Shown here one piece after another: positions 45,066-52,982 of a stretch of DNA of 64,000 bases. The position numbers and the translations under genes were made by a program. The stretch's first letter is position 1. Each line of letters starts with the position of its first letter. The DNA comes from Clostridium novyi NT (GTDB taxonomy: Bacteria; Bacillota; Clostridia; Clostridiales; Clostridiaceae): contig NC_008593.1 of assembly GCF_000014125.1 (NCBI RefSeq), positions 1,550,001-1,614,000 on the forward strand. The letters are read 5' to 3'. The notes beneath the pieces are model-generated. The model ran no database searches and was not told where the DNA came from. It saw only the letters and a program-made list of their open reading frames with translations.

Positions 45066-45731
45066 ATGTCAATTAATAACGAAAAAGCAATCGTAGTATT
45101 TAGTGGTGGTCAAGATAGCACTACCTGTTTATTTTGGACAAAAAAAAGATTTAAAGAAGTCATAGCTGTATCCTTTGATTATAATCAAAAACACAAATTA
45201 GAACTAGAATGTGCTAAAGAAATATGCTCAAAATATAATATAGAACACCACATTTTAGATTTAGGATTATTGAATCAATTAGCACCAAACTCATTAACAA
45301 GAACTGATATAAAAGTTGATAAAAACGCTCCAGAAGATGGAGTGCCAAATTCATTTGTTGATGGACGTAATATGCTATTTCTAACTTTTGTAGCTGTATT
45401 TGCAAAGCAAAGAGGAATTAGTCATATAATAACAGGGGTTTCCCAAAGTGATTTTAGTGGATATCCTGATTGTAGAGATGTATTTATAAAATCATTAAAT
45501 GTAACTCTAAACTTGGCTATGGATTATGAATTTGTATTACATACCCCACTAATGTGGATTGATAAAGCTGAGACTTGGAAAATGGCTTATGATTTCGGTG
45601 TACTCGATATTATAAAAAACGAAACTTTAACTTGTTATAATGGAATTAAGGGTAATGGCTGCGGAGAATGTCCTTCCTGTAAACTTAGAAAAAAAGGATA
45701 TTTAAAATTTAAAGAGCTATATATGAAATAA
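45066..45731 (+). CDS. queC: 7-cyano-7-deazaguanine synthase
   Basis: Protein of 221 residues. The ATP pyrophosphatase loop SGGQDSTTC is at the N-terminus, and the zinc site at the C-terminus reads [10 protein letters not shown] with an upstream GNGC. It makes preQ0, the nitrile, from CDG. This is the last gene of the operon; the next enzymes (QueF, Tgt, QueA, QueG/QueH) and FolE are not in this window. Confidence 0.96.
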   Translation: MSINNEKAIVVFSGGQDSTTCLFWTKKRFKEVIAVSFDYNQKHKLELECAKEICSKYNIEHHILDLGLLNQLAPNSLTRTDIKVDKNAPEDGVPNSFVDGRNMLFLTFVAVFAKQRGISHIITGVSQSDFSGYPDCRDVFIKSLNVTLNLAMDYEFVLHTPLMWIDKAETWKMAYDFGVLDIIKNETLTCYNGIKGNGCGECPSCKLRKKGYLKFKELYMK

Positions 45732-45778
45732 AAATTTCTATCTAAAACCTTATAAATAAAATCACATGTTTATTTAAT

Positions 45779-45825
45779 ATCCTATGAAATAAATTTTTAT
45801 ATCTATTCCATAGGATTTATTTTAT
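45779..45825. terminator. Terminator after the queuosine operon
   Basis: ATCCTATGAAATA (45779-45791) pairs with TATTCCATAGGAT (45804-45816) with one mismatch, followed by TTATTTTATT. Confidence 0.8.
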
Positions 45826-45864
45826 TATACAAATTTAATACTTAAATTTATATTACTTTTTATT

Positions 45865-46662
45865 TTATCTAAGTTTTTTTATGCATTCATTAAGAACTTT
45901 ATATACCCCATCATTCTCATTGCTATCTGCAATAAAATTAGCCTTTTTCTTTACATCCTCTGGTGCATTTTTCATAGCATAACTATGATGCGCTACTTTA
46001 AACATAGATAAGTCATTATAGTAATCTCCAAAAACCATTGTATTTTTAGGAGCCACTTGAAACTTCTCTTGAAGTATTCTTACTGCACTTCCCTTATCTA
46101 CCCCTTTATTCATTACATCAACCCAGTTATAACCCGATACTACAATCTCCAAATTGTCACTTATATTTTGTCTTAGATCTTCTACAAATTCGTCACTTGC
46201 TCCTTCAGCTATGTAATAAGTTATTTTGTATATTGGAACATTTATATCCTCTAATGAGTTTAATACAACTACTGGCACTTCACTTTTGGCAAACTTATGT
46301 AATAATTCTTCTGATGGATCTATTACATAAGCATCACTTTCTCCTCCTAAAAATACAAATCCATCTAAACTAAGCTTATAATTCATTACATTTTCTATAT
46401 CTTCTTTCTTTATGGCATTTGTATATAAAGTTTTACCATTATTATTGTATTTTACAACTGCACCATTATGGGCAATAAGAATCATATCTCCATTTACTTT
46501 ATTAAAATTATTATTAAGCTGAGAATAAAATCTTCCACTAGCTGCTACAAACTTTACATTTTTATCATCAAATTCATGTATTAAATCAAATACCTTGTCA
46601 TTTATCTTACCTTTATTATCAACCAAAGTACCATCCATATCAGTTGCTATTAGTTTTATCAT
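45865..46662 (-). CDS. Cof-type HAD-family phosphatase
   Basis: Protein of 265 residues. HAD motifs: DMDGTLVDNKG (nucleophile Asp and acid/base Asp), the Ser/Thr motif in VKFVAASGR, the Lys in KGSAVR, and GDYYNDLSMF. The C2B cap between ~80 and 190 marks the Cof/YbiV group, which hydrolyse sugar phosphates and cofactor phosphates such as PLP or FMN. Substrate unknown. Single gene. Confidence 0.92.
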   Translation of the reverse strand: MIKLIATDMDGTLVDNKGKINDKVFDLIHEFDDKNVKFVAASGRFYSQLNNNFNKVNGDMILIAHNGAVVKYNNNGKTLYTNAIKKEDIENVMNYKLSLDGFVFLGGESDAYVIDPSEELLHKFAKSEVPVVVLNSLEDINVPIYKITYYIAEGASDEFVEDLRQNISDNLEIVVSGYNWVDVMNKGVDKGSAVRILQEKFQVAPKNTMVFGDYYNDLSMFKVAHHSYAMKNAPEDVKKKANFIADSNENDGVYKVLNECIKKLR

Positions 46663-46750
46663 CGGTTTTCCCCCTGTAGTATAAAATAATTCTATATATT
46701 TATATTATCATAAACTAGTATAATTTTATAATAATACACAAATAATAGTA

Positions 46751-47467
46751 CTACATAGGATATATATATACATTTTCAGGCTTTGAAATAGTTTTTATAT
46801 TTCTTACTTTAACAATAGGTACATTATTTTTATACTCTAATATTCCTTCAACCTTAATCCAGCTATTAACTTTTATATTATTAGCATTAGAATATACACA
46901 AGTAAGTCCAACTAGTTCAGCATCTGCTACACAACAGGATATCATAAGTCTTCCTACCGCAAATTCATTGTCCTTAAAAGTTGAATCTTTATATACACAT
47001 CCATTAATACTAATATTTACTCCTTTATACTTTTTAATATTATTTTGAATATCAAAAACTAATGTAGCATAATTATCATCACTAAATACTACTTCCTTTA
47101 TCTTATTTACATTATTATCACTAGAAGTCTTTTGAGTATTTGCTTTAGGCTTGTTTACAGAAGCTACCTTATTATTACCAAGGTTAGCATTCATTCCAAC
47201 CTTTATACCATTAATTCCTATTAATAAAGTTAGAAACATTATTATATAACTTTTGTCAATTGGAAATGGACTTTTTATAGTAAATATTTTAGTAAATTGA
47301 TATATTGTAAGTATAGTAAATATAATTAATGCAAACACAGTATATTTAACCATCCTAGGACTTATAAATATCCTAATCTTATCAGTCAATAATAAATAGT
47401 CAAAGTATATCGTAAATCCAAGGAGTGCTAAAAACTTCAAAAGTTCCTCTGTATTAAAACGCTTCAT
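46751..47467 (-). CDS. TIGR03943-family (YcgQ-like) membrane/secreted protein
   Basis: Protein of 238 residues. Three membrane helices in the first ~100 residues precede an exposed domain with a central Cys pair (LMISCCVADAELVGL), the hallmark of the DUF1980/YcgQ family. These proteins are encoded next to PF03773 permeases, as here, where ATG directly follows the permease stop codon. The pair is often linked with COG0523 GTPases and metal homeostasis. It is the last gene of the four-gene unit. Confidence 0.85.
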   Translation of the reverse strand: MKRFNTEELLKFLALLGFTIYFDYLLLTDKIRIFISPRMVKYTVFALIIFTILTIYQFTKIFTIKSPFPIDKSYIIMFLTLLIGINGIKVGMNANLGNNKVASVNKPKANTQKTSSDNNVNKIKEVVFSDDNYATLVFDIQNNIKKYKGVNISINGCVYKDSTFKDNEFAVGRLMISCCVADAELVGLTCVYSNANNIKVNSWIKVEGILEYKNNVPIVKVRNIKTISKPENVYIYPM

Positions 47468-48511
47468 TTAAATAACTCCTAACCTTTCAAAAATATTTAC
47501 TAAAATACCTATTAGATAACAAACTCCAAAAATATAAAAAATAAGCTTCACAACTATCCTTTTCTTAAAATTTCCAAATAGCATTATGGCATTTTTAATA
47601 TCAATCATAGGTCCTAAAATTAAAAATGATGAAATAGAGCCCATGGTAAATTCATTTAAAAATGTTCTAGCTATAAAAGCATCCGCCTCAGAGCAAACAG
47701 ACAAAACAAACGCCAAAACCATCATAGCTATTACTGATACTAGTGGATTTTTTCCTATAAATGCAATAGACTGTTTAGATATTGTTAGCTGAAATATTGT
47801 CGATAAAAATGCCCCTATTGCTAAATATTTTATTATATTAAAAAGTTCACTAATTGTATGATTCAATACTATCTTTATTTTAGAATTATAAGTATACATG
47901 TTATATTGAGAGTTACATCCGCACCCACAATTAGAATTTTCATATGGTTTGTCTACACATATATCTCCATTTTTTTTGCACTCTGATAATGAAATTATGT
48001 ATCCAATTAATATTGATGCCAAAACTCCTCCTACACATCTTATTATAAAAATAGAAATTTTATTATAAAAAGCATAGTATGTAGACATTATTACAATTGG
48101 ATTTACAATAGGAACTGATAGCATAAATGTAAAAGCTATACCTAATGGTACACCTTTTTTTACTAATTTTTTAGTTATTGGTACTATAGCACATTCACAT
48201 ACTGGAAAAATCAATCCAACTAAAGATGCTAATATCAATCCTAAAAATTTACTTTTAGGAATCATTCTAGTTATAAATTCCTCCGATACAAATACTTGAA
48301 TCAAAGAAGATATAAAAGATCCGATTAATATAAATGGTACACCTTCTAAAAGTATGCTAGTAAATATGGTACAAAAATTTTCAAAAAATATTATTTTACT
48401 ATCTACCATTAAAGTAGTAATTTGAAAAATCATAATACATAATACTAATATTAAAATACTTCTACATATTTTATACTCTTTTACAGTTGTTTTTCTACTA
48501 ATAGTAATCAC
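47468..48511 (-). CDS. PF03773-family (YcgR-like) permease
   Basis: Protein of 347 residues with about eight helices. EGVPFILIGSFISS and FPVCECAIVPI with a conserved Cys pair, and CSEADAFIA in the second half, mark the DUF318/ArsP-like permease family. A central cytoplasmic loop carries a metal-binding-looking CGCGC sequence. It starts at GTG behind AAGGAGGT. Its role is probably metal export or import together with the YcgQ-like partner; substrate unknown. Confidence 0.88.
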   Translation of the reverse strand: MITISRKTTVKEYKICRSILILVLCIMIFQITTLMVDSKIIFFENFCTIFTSILLEGVPFILIGSFISSLIQVFVSEEFITRMIPKSKFLGLILASLVGLIFPVCECAIVPITKKLVKKGVPLGIAFTFMLSVPIVNPIVIMSTYYAFYNKISIFIIRCVGGVLASILIGYIISLSECKKNGDICVDKPYENSNCGCGCNSQYNMYTYNSKIKIVLNHTISELFNIIKYLAIGAFLSTIFQLTISKQSIAFIGKNPLVSVIAMMVLAFVLSVCSEADAFIARTFLNEFTMGSISSFLILGPMIDIKNAIMLFGNFKKRIVVKLIFYIFGVCYLIGILVNIFERLGVI

Positions 48512-48521
48512 CTAAACCTCC

Positions 48522-49163
48522 TTAAATTCCACTTATGAAATTTTTTAAATATATTCTAATCTGTTTTAATAATCCTGTATCTAATAAATCATATTTCTCT
48601 AAATCTTTATTCATATTACTCATATTATTTATAGTTATAATATGAGCATAATTATTTATTTTTCTTAACCTTTCCTCCATATTTACACACTCTAAATACT
48701 TAATATCTTTAGCATTTGTTATAACTATAAGATTACTAAACTTTATAAATGGTATAAGAAAATTTCCCATATTATTTATATACATTTCAAAGGTTTTAGC
48801 ATCAATAGTAAAAAATATAGAAGTTATCTTACATAACATTTTTAATTCATTGCTATATATAATACTTAGCATATTATCTAAAAGTATTGTTCCATTATAT
48901 TCTATAATAATTCTATTTGGATTATGCTTTTGTATAATTTGTTTTATATAATCTTTTTCCATTATATTATTGTTGCATTCATAAAAAACTATATTTGTAT
49001 TTTTTAATATATCTTGACTTATATTTGAATTTCCCTTTTCACAAGAAATTATAACTATTTTTTCACTTTTCACCAACGTGCATCGAACTAATCCATTTAT
49101 AAATGAAGTTTTACCTGATCCTATAAATCCTGTAACAACTTCAATATCACACTTTGTTCTCAT
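48522..49163 (-). CDS. Short, degenerate CobW/COG0523-like GTPase
   Basis: Protein of 213 residues. The Walker A region (VVTGFIGSGKTSFINGL) is intact and resembles COG0523 proteins. However, the metal-binding CxCC motif is absent and the C-terminal CobW domain is missing. The sequence after strand 2 is strongly diverged, with IEYNGT where IEPSG is usual. ATG 49163 has AAGGA upstream; it begins 12 bases after the full-length paralogue. It may form a heterodimer with it, or be losing function. Confidence 0.75.
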   Translation of the reverse strand: MRTKCDIEVVTGFIGSGKTSFINGLVRCTLVKSEKIVIISCEKGNSNISQDILKNTNIVFYECNNNIMEKDYIKQIIQKHNPNRIIIEYNGTILLDNMLSIIYSNELKMLCKITSIFFTIDAKTFEMYINNMGNFLIPFIKFSNLIVITNAKDIKYLECVNMEERLRKINNYAHIITINNMSNMNKDLEKYDLLDTGLLKQIRIYLKNFISGI

Positions 49164-49175
49164 TTTTATCAATCC

Positions 49176-50129
49176 TTATTTTGCAAATAACGCTTTAATA
49201 GCTAATTTATTTAAATTGCTACCTATAATACAAATTAGACTAGTATACTCTGGCAGAGATTTTTTAAATGTTAATTCTCTAGGAACATAATTAAACTGTA
49301 TCCATTCCGCTAAATCATTTTTAACTATTCCTTTACCACGAAGAATGTATCCAAAAGAATTATCTTGTTCTAAAATATCAAATATTTTTTTCAATTTATC
49401 TTTTGAAAACTCTTTAGGAGTTTCTATACTACAAAATTGAAATGTTTCATTTGTCTTTTTATCTACATTCTTTATTTTAAAATTTGTAGGTTTTTTTAAT
49501 AAATTAAGTTTTTTAATTATACTTTCATTTTCTTTATTGGCACTTTCTAATATATTCATTGCAGTCATATCATTCCATGGAGTTGTTATAATTGTTGCAC
49601 TACCATTTATTTTTTTTATATTCTCTGTAACTTTTAATATGTTATCATTAGATGTACACTGAGTTCTACTCAAAATTATAGTTTTAGAATTAGCAATTTG
49701 ATTTTTATAAAAGTCACTAAAGTTTTTAATATACATATCAAACTTTAATACATCTACTACAGTCATAACTATATTCACTGATACTTTTTCCTTTAATTCT
49801 TGTCTTTTAAAAGTATCCAATATTTCCGAAAGCTTTGCGACACCAGATGGCTCTATTATTATTCTATCTGGATGAAATTTTTCTGTAATCTCTTTTATAG
49901 CATTTGTAAAATCATTTACTATCGTACAGCAAATACAACCTGCATTTATTTCTTTAACTTCAATATTGGTTTTCTTCAATATAGCACCATCTATTCCAAC
50001 CTCTCCAAATTCATTTTCAATAATAACAATTTTTTCTTTATTAAGTTCTTCCGTTATAAGCTTTTTTATAAGCATAGTTTTACCTGCTCCTAAAAAACCT
50101 GAAAAAATATCTATTTTTGTTTTTATCAT
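49176..50129 (-). CDS. COG0523 (CobW-type) GTPase metallochaperone
   Basis: Protein of 317 residues. SGFLGAGKTMLIKKL (Walker A), ENEFGEVGIDGAIL, the metal-binding CICC in NAGCICCTIVNDF, and IIEPSGVAKL are present, followed by a CobW C-terminal domain. The base-recognition NKxD appears as SRTQ, so nucleotide preference may differ. Such proteins deliver or guard zinc or other metals. It is the first gene of the unit, behind a promoter with a Fur-family type operator. Confidence 0.9.
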   Translation of the reverse strand: MIKTKIDIFSGFLGAGKTMLIKKLITEELNKEKIVIIENEFGEVGIDGAILKKTNIEVKEINAGCICCTIVNDFTNAIKEITEKFHPDRIIIEPSGVAKLSEILDTFKRQELKEKVSVNIVMTVVDVLKFDMYIKNFSDFYKNQIANSKTIILSRTQCTSNDNILKVTENIKKINGSATIITTPWNDMTAMNILESANKENESIIKKLNLLKKPTNFKIKNVDKKTNETFQFCSIETPKEFSKDKLKKIFDILEQDNSFGYILRGKGIVKNDLAEWIQFNYVPRELTFKKSLPEYTSLICIIGSNLNKLAIKALFAK

Positions 50130-50159
50130 ATCCCCATCTCCTTACATCTATTTTAATAT

Positions 50160-50184
50160 AGTGCAAATGCAAATCATTTGCACT
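50160..50184. promoter_or_regulatory. Fur-family (Zur-like) operator
   Basis: AGTGCAAATG and CATTTGCACT form a perfect 10-bp inverted repeat with a 5-base spacer. Within it TGCAAATCATTTGCA (50168-50182) is a 7-1-7 palindrome, the layout bound by Fur, PerR and Zur. It lies just downstream of the -10 box, as expected for a repressor of the COG0523 operon. Confidence 0.65.
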
Positions 50185-50196
50185 AATAATAATATT

Positions 50197-50225
50197 ATTA
50201 TATTACATCTTCAAAAAAGTAACAA
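50197..50225 (-). promoter_or_regulatory. Promoter of the COG0523/permease operon
   Basis: Minus-strand TTGTTA (50220-50225), 17-base spacer and TATAAT (50197-50202). The predicted start falls in the 7-1-7 operator. Confidence 0.75.
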
Positions 50226-50265
50226 ATCGAATTCAAATATATTAAATCTCTAATTGATTTATATT

Positions 50266-50345
50266 AAAAGATATTGCCACATTACAAATCCTCAATATAC
50301 CAGATGATTTTTATTGTAAAATAAATGCGGCAATATCTTTTTGAA
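50266..50345. ncRNA. Hairpin element, terminator or small RNA
   Basis: AAAAGATATTGCC (50266-50278) pairs perfectly with GGCAATATCTTTT (50329-50341), followed by T's on the plus strand and preceded by A's. The 50-base loop can extend the stem imperfectly (ACATTACA with TGTAAAATAAATG). It could be a terminator with a long loop or the end of a small RNA; no promoter was identified. Confidence 0.4.
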
Positions 50346-50660
50346 AACTATATTCTATATTTTATTTATTTTTCTATCAACCACGGAAGTGTAACGCAAA
50401 CCTGTAATTGAAGTACATGCTTTAGAAAAATATCACAAATGTAATAGAAATCTTCTACTTATTTTATATAATTTTTACAATAACAATATCTAAACTTATT
50501 TTTTAATAAAAACTTTTTATAATAATTCTTTGTTTTTAGAATCTACTTATAAAATCATATCTAGAAACTCAATTCGTCTTAATATATCTTATTGTCCATA
50601 AATAATTATTGTTTTAATCTAAAAGTATTACAATATATTGTTAAACTAATTTTATTCACT
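50346..50660. other. AT-rich intergenic region
   Basis: No gene, repeat or clear regulatory site is seen in these 315 bases. A short open stretch on the plus strand (about 50415-50495) encodes a Lys/Leu-rich fragment without start site and looks like chance. Confidence 0.5.
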
Positions 50661-51239
50661 TTATGTCTTTTCTCTTTTTTTCTTATACATTTCCATATCA
50701 GCACTTTTTATTAAATCACTAAGAGTCATTTTATTATCCACTTTAGAATTATATTCATAAAATCCATAGCTTAAGTTTAAATTATAATCACAACTATTTT
50801 TATTAATTTCTTCTAAAATTTCATCAATTCTATTACATATTTTACCAACATCTTTTATACTGGTTCTAGGAAACACTATTAAAAATTCATCTCCACCCAT
50901 TCTAATTATAAAATCATCTTTTCTAATACTATCCCTTAATGTTTTAGCTACAAATTTTAATACCTTGTCTCCCTCTTTATGTCCAAAGGTATCATTTATC
51001 ATCTTTAACTTATCTACATCAGCAAAGCAAATAACAATATTCTCATTACTTATTTTTGATAAATCAAATTCCTTATTTAAAAGCTTTAGACCAGCTCTTC
51101 TATTTAATACACCTGTCATAACATCTGTATTTGCATAATATTTTAACTTTTCTTTTTCTAAATATAACTTATTTAATACACTCTCCTTATATCTTAAAAT
51201 TTCAATAAGCTCTTCTTTGGTCATATTCTCATAATTCAT
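50661..51239 (-). CDS. Single-domain diguanylate cyclase
   Basis: Protein of 192 residues. A short N-terminal coiled coil (about 1-35) leads into a GGDEF domain with an intact signature (RMGGDEFLIVF) and FADVDKLKMIND for the metal. No membrane helix or sensor domain is attached, so it is likely cytoplasmic, with dimerisation through the coiled coil. The inhibitory RxxD site is not obvious. It should make c-di-GMP from two GTP. Confidence 0.9.
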   Translation of the reverse strand: MNYENMTKEELIEILRYKESVLNKLYLEKEKLKYYANTDVMTGVLNRRAGLKLLNKEFDLSKISNENIVICFADVDKLKMINDTFGHKEGDKVLKFVAKTLRDSIRKDDFIIRMGGDEFLIVFPRTSIKDVGKICNRIDEILEEINKNSCDYNLNLSYGFYEYNSKVDNKMTLSDLIKSADMEMYKKKREKT

Positions 51240-51314
51240 ATGATATCACCACCCCAATATTTCATTACATATATGTTTATATTCCTTTTTAATTATAGTT
51301 TTTATTCATTTCTA

Positions 51315-51895
51315 CTATAATTTTTTTATTTCTTCTCTAAACTCTTTAGGCTCCATTACTTCTATAAATTGCATTTGACTCATTATCCACATTAATATCC
51401 CTTTTCCATATACTCCTGCCTGAATTATATATTTATTACCTTCCTTTTCAATTATTCTTGCAGTTGCTAATCTATCTAAGACAGCCTCTACAGAACTTCC
51501 CCAAAATTTAAATTTAACCTTTATAAATTCACCAGAATACATAAATTGAATTTTATTTCTATCTTCAAAATAAGCTATCAAATAAAAATAATACTCTGAA
51601 AAATAATAGCTACTGGTTTTATTGTTCTATTAACTTTAACCCTATACACTTTCACATAATTTATATTTATGACTTGTTTAAGTCTTATATACTCAATTAA
51701 ATCCCATATTTTAGATAATAATTTATCATTGTGCTTCAATGGCACAAAATTAAATAACTCATTAACTATAAGCTCATTAACATGTTTTCTTTGAGTATTA
51801 TCTATTTATTGCTTTTTATTTACAACTTCCCTCCTTATAAATTTTTCATAAATCAATAAGCTTCTGTTAACCTTTCCACCTTTTTCTTCATACAT
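51315..51895 (-). pseudogene. Decayed WYL-domain (YafY-type) transcriptional regulator
   Basis: The original start is at ATG 51895 (ribosome site GAGAGGTGA), coding KGGKVNRSLLIYEKFIRREV, the usual first helix of these regulators, and then hits a TAA. Further on, in other frames, come a WYL-like middle (LKQVININYVKVY...VNRTIKPVAIIF) with a frameshift near 51590, and the C-terminal WCX part (51315-51581, 88 residues). Much of the DNA-binding domain is missing. The remaining 88-residue frame is unlikely to be functional alone. Confidence 0.75.
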
Positions 51896-51927
51896 GTTTA
51901 TCACCTCTCTATATAATATATTAGTCA

Positions 51928-51956
51928 ATAACATGGACATATAGTGTACATGTTAT
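51928..51956. repeat. Inverted repeat upstream of the decayed regulator
   Basis: ATAACATG (51928-51935) and CATGTTAT (51949-51956) form an 8-bp inverted repeat with a 13-base spacer, 35 bases before the old start codon. It is probably the operator through which the intact regulator controlled itself. The remaining 51957-52234 is AT-rich with nothing else recognised. Confidence 0.5.
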
Positions 51957-52234
51957 CCTTCTGTATATATTTATATATACTTTACATTTTTTTCTATATA
52001 TACAAATAAACATAAAATATATTATGATTATATAAAATATTAAATATTTTTTCCATAATTTTCATATAATTCATAATCAATAAATTATAATAGTAAATAT
52101 ATTATCTAAAAGAATAGTTTTAAATGTTCTAATACTCTGATTATCTTAATAAATTTCTATATATTTTATAGTCTAATCTTGTCACTAAAATCACACATCT
52201 AAATATATAACATATTATAAAGTTATAAAGTTCT

Positions 52235-52873
52235 ATGAAAGGAATGAGCAATTTGTACAATGCTTATAACGTACATCCAAACCCTTATTTAGATAATATG
52301 TATAATCCTTATAATGCATATCCGTGTCCTTATTACTATAACAATCCAATGTATATATCAAGTTTTATGAATAATTTTTCTAGAAAATATATTCCTTATG
52401 ATGATGAAATGGAATGCTATTCAAGACATGGTTGGGGGCAATCTCCAAATAATTACAATTCACTTCAGCTAAAAGATTATGGTGGAAAACCATTTGTAAT
52501 TAATATTGAAGAAGCCACTAAACTCAATAATAATTTTCGTACCGCATTATGGACTGGACAACATTTACAACTTACCCTAATGAGCATAAACGTTGGAGAA
52601 GACATAGGTTTAGAGGTTCACCCTAATACTGATCAGTTTATACGTATTGAAGAAGGTCAAGGAATTGTTAAAATGGGTGATAATAAATTTAACTTAAATT
52701 TCCAAAGAAATGTCTACGATAATTTTGCAATTATTATCCCTGCTGGTAAATGGCATAATTTAATCAATACTGGTAATAAGCCCATTAAATTATACTCCAT
52801 ATATGCACCACCTCAGCATCCATATGGTACAGTTCATGAAACCAAAGCAATTGCAGAGGCTGCTGAAGAATAA
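52235..52873 (+). CDS. Cupin protein with Tyr/Asn/Pro-rich N-terminus
   Basis: Protein of up to 212 residues. The first ~65 residues are low-complexity and rich in Tyr, Asn and Pro (repeats such as YNAYNVHPNP and NPYNAYPCP), reminiscent of spore-coat or surface proteins. Residues ~95-195 form a cupin_2 barrel with metal ligands in GLEVHPNTDQF and GKWHNLIN. The start is uncertain: ATG 52235 and ATG 52244 lack a well-placed ribosome site, whereas TTG 52253 has AAAGGA nine bases upstream. Function unknown; a spore role is a guess. Confidence 0.8.
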   Translation: MKGMSNLYNAYNVHPNPYLDNMYNPYNAYPCPYYYNNPMYISSFMNNFSRKYIPYDDEMECYSRHGWGQSPNNYNSLQLKDYGGKPFVINIEEATKLNNNFRTALWTGQHLQLTLMSINVGEDIGLEVHPNTDQFIRIEEGQGIVKMGDNKFNLNFQRNVYDNFAIIIPAGKWHNLINTGNKPIKLYSIYAPPQHPYGTVHETKAIAEAAEE

Positions 52874-52912
52874 ACTTCTTATTTTATTATTTGTATTTAA
52901 AATTGATTAAAT

Positions 52913-52961
52913 AAAAGACTATGAATTTCAAAGCCCCTAACAGCTTTTTTCATAGTCTTTT
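52913..52961. terminator. Bidirectional terminator
   Basis: AAAAGACTATGAA (52913-52925) pairs with TTCATAGTCTTTT (52949-52961), with an inner AAAGC/GCTTT stem. It separates the convergent cupin and DUF255 genes. Confidence 0.88.
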
Positions 52962-52982
52962 CTTTCTTATATTTATTATTAT

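Noticed and set aside
50400..50510. Possible remnant of a transposase or other gene
   Set aside because: Only a short open stretch without start or recognisable motif; insufficient evidence.
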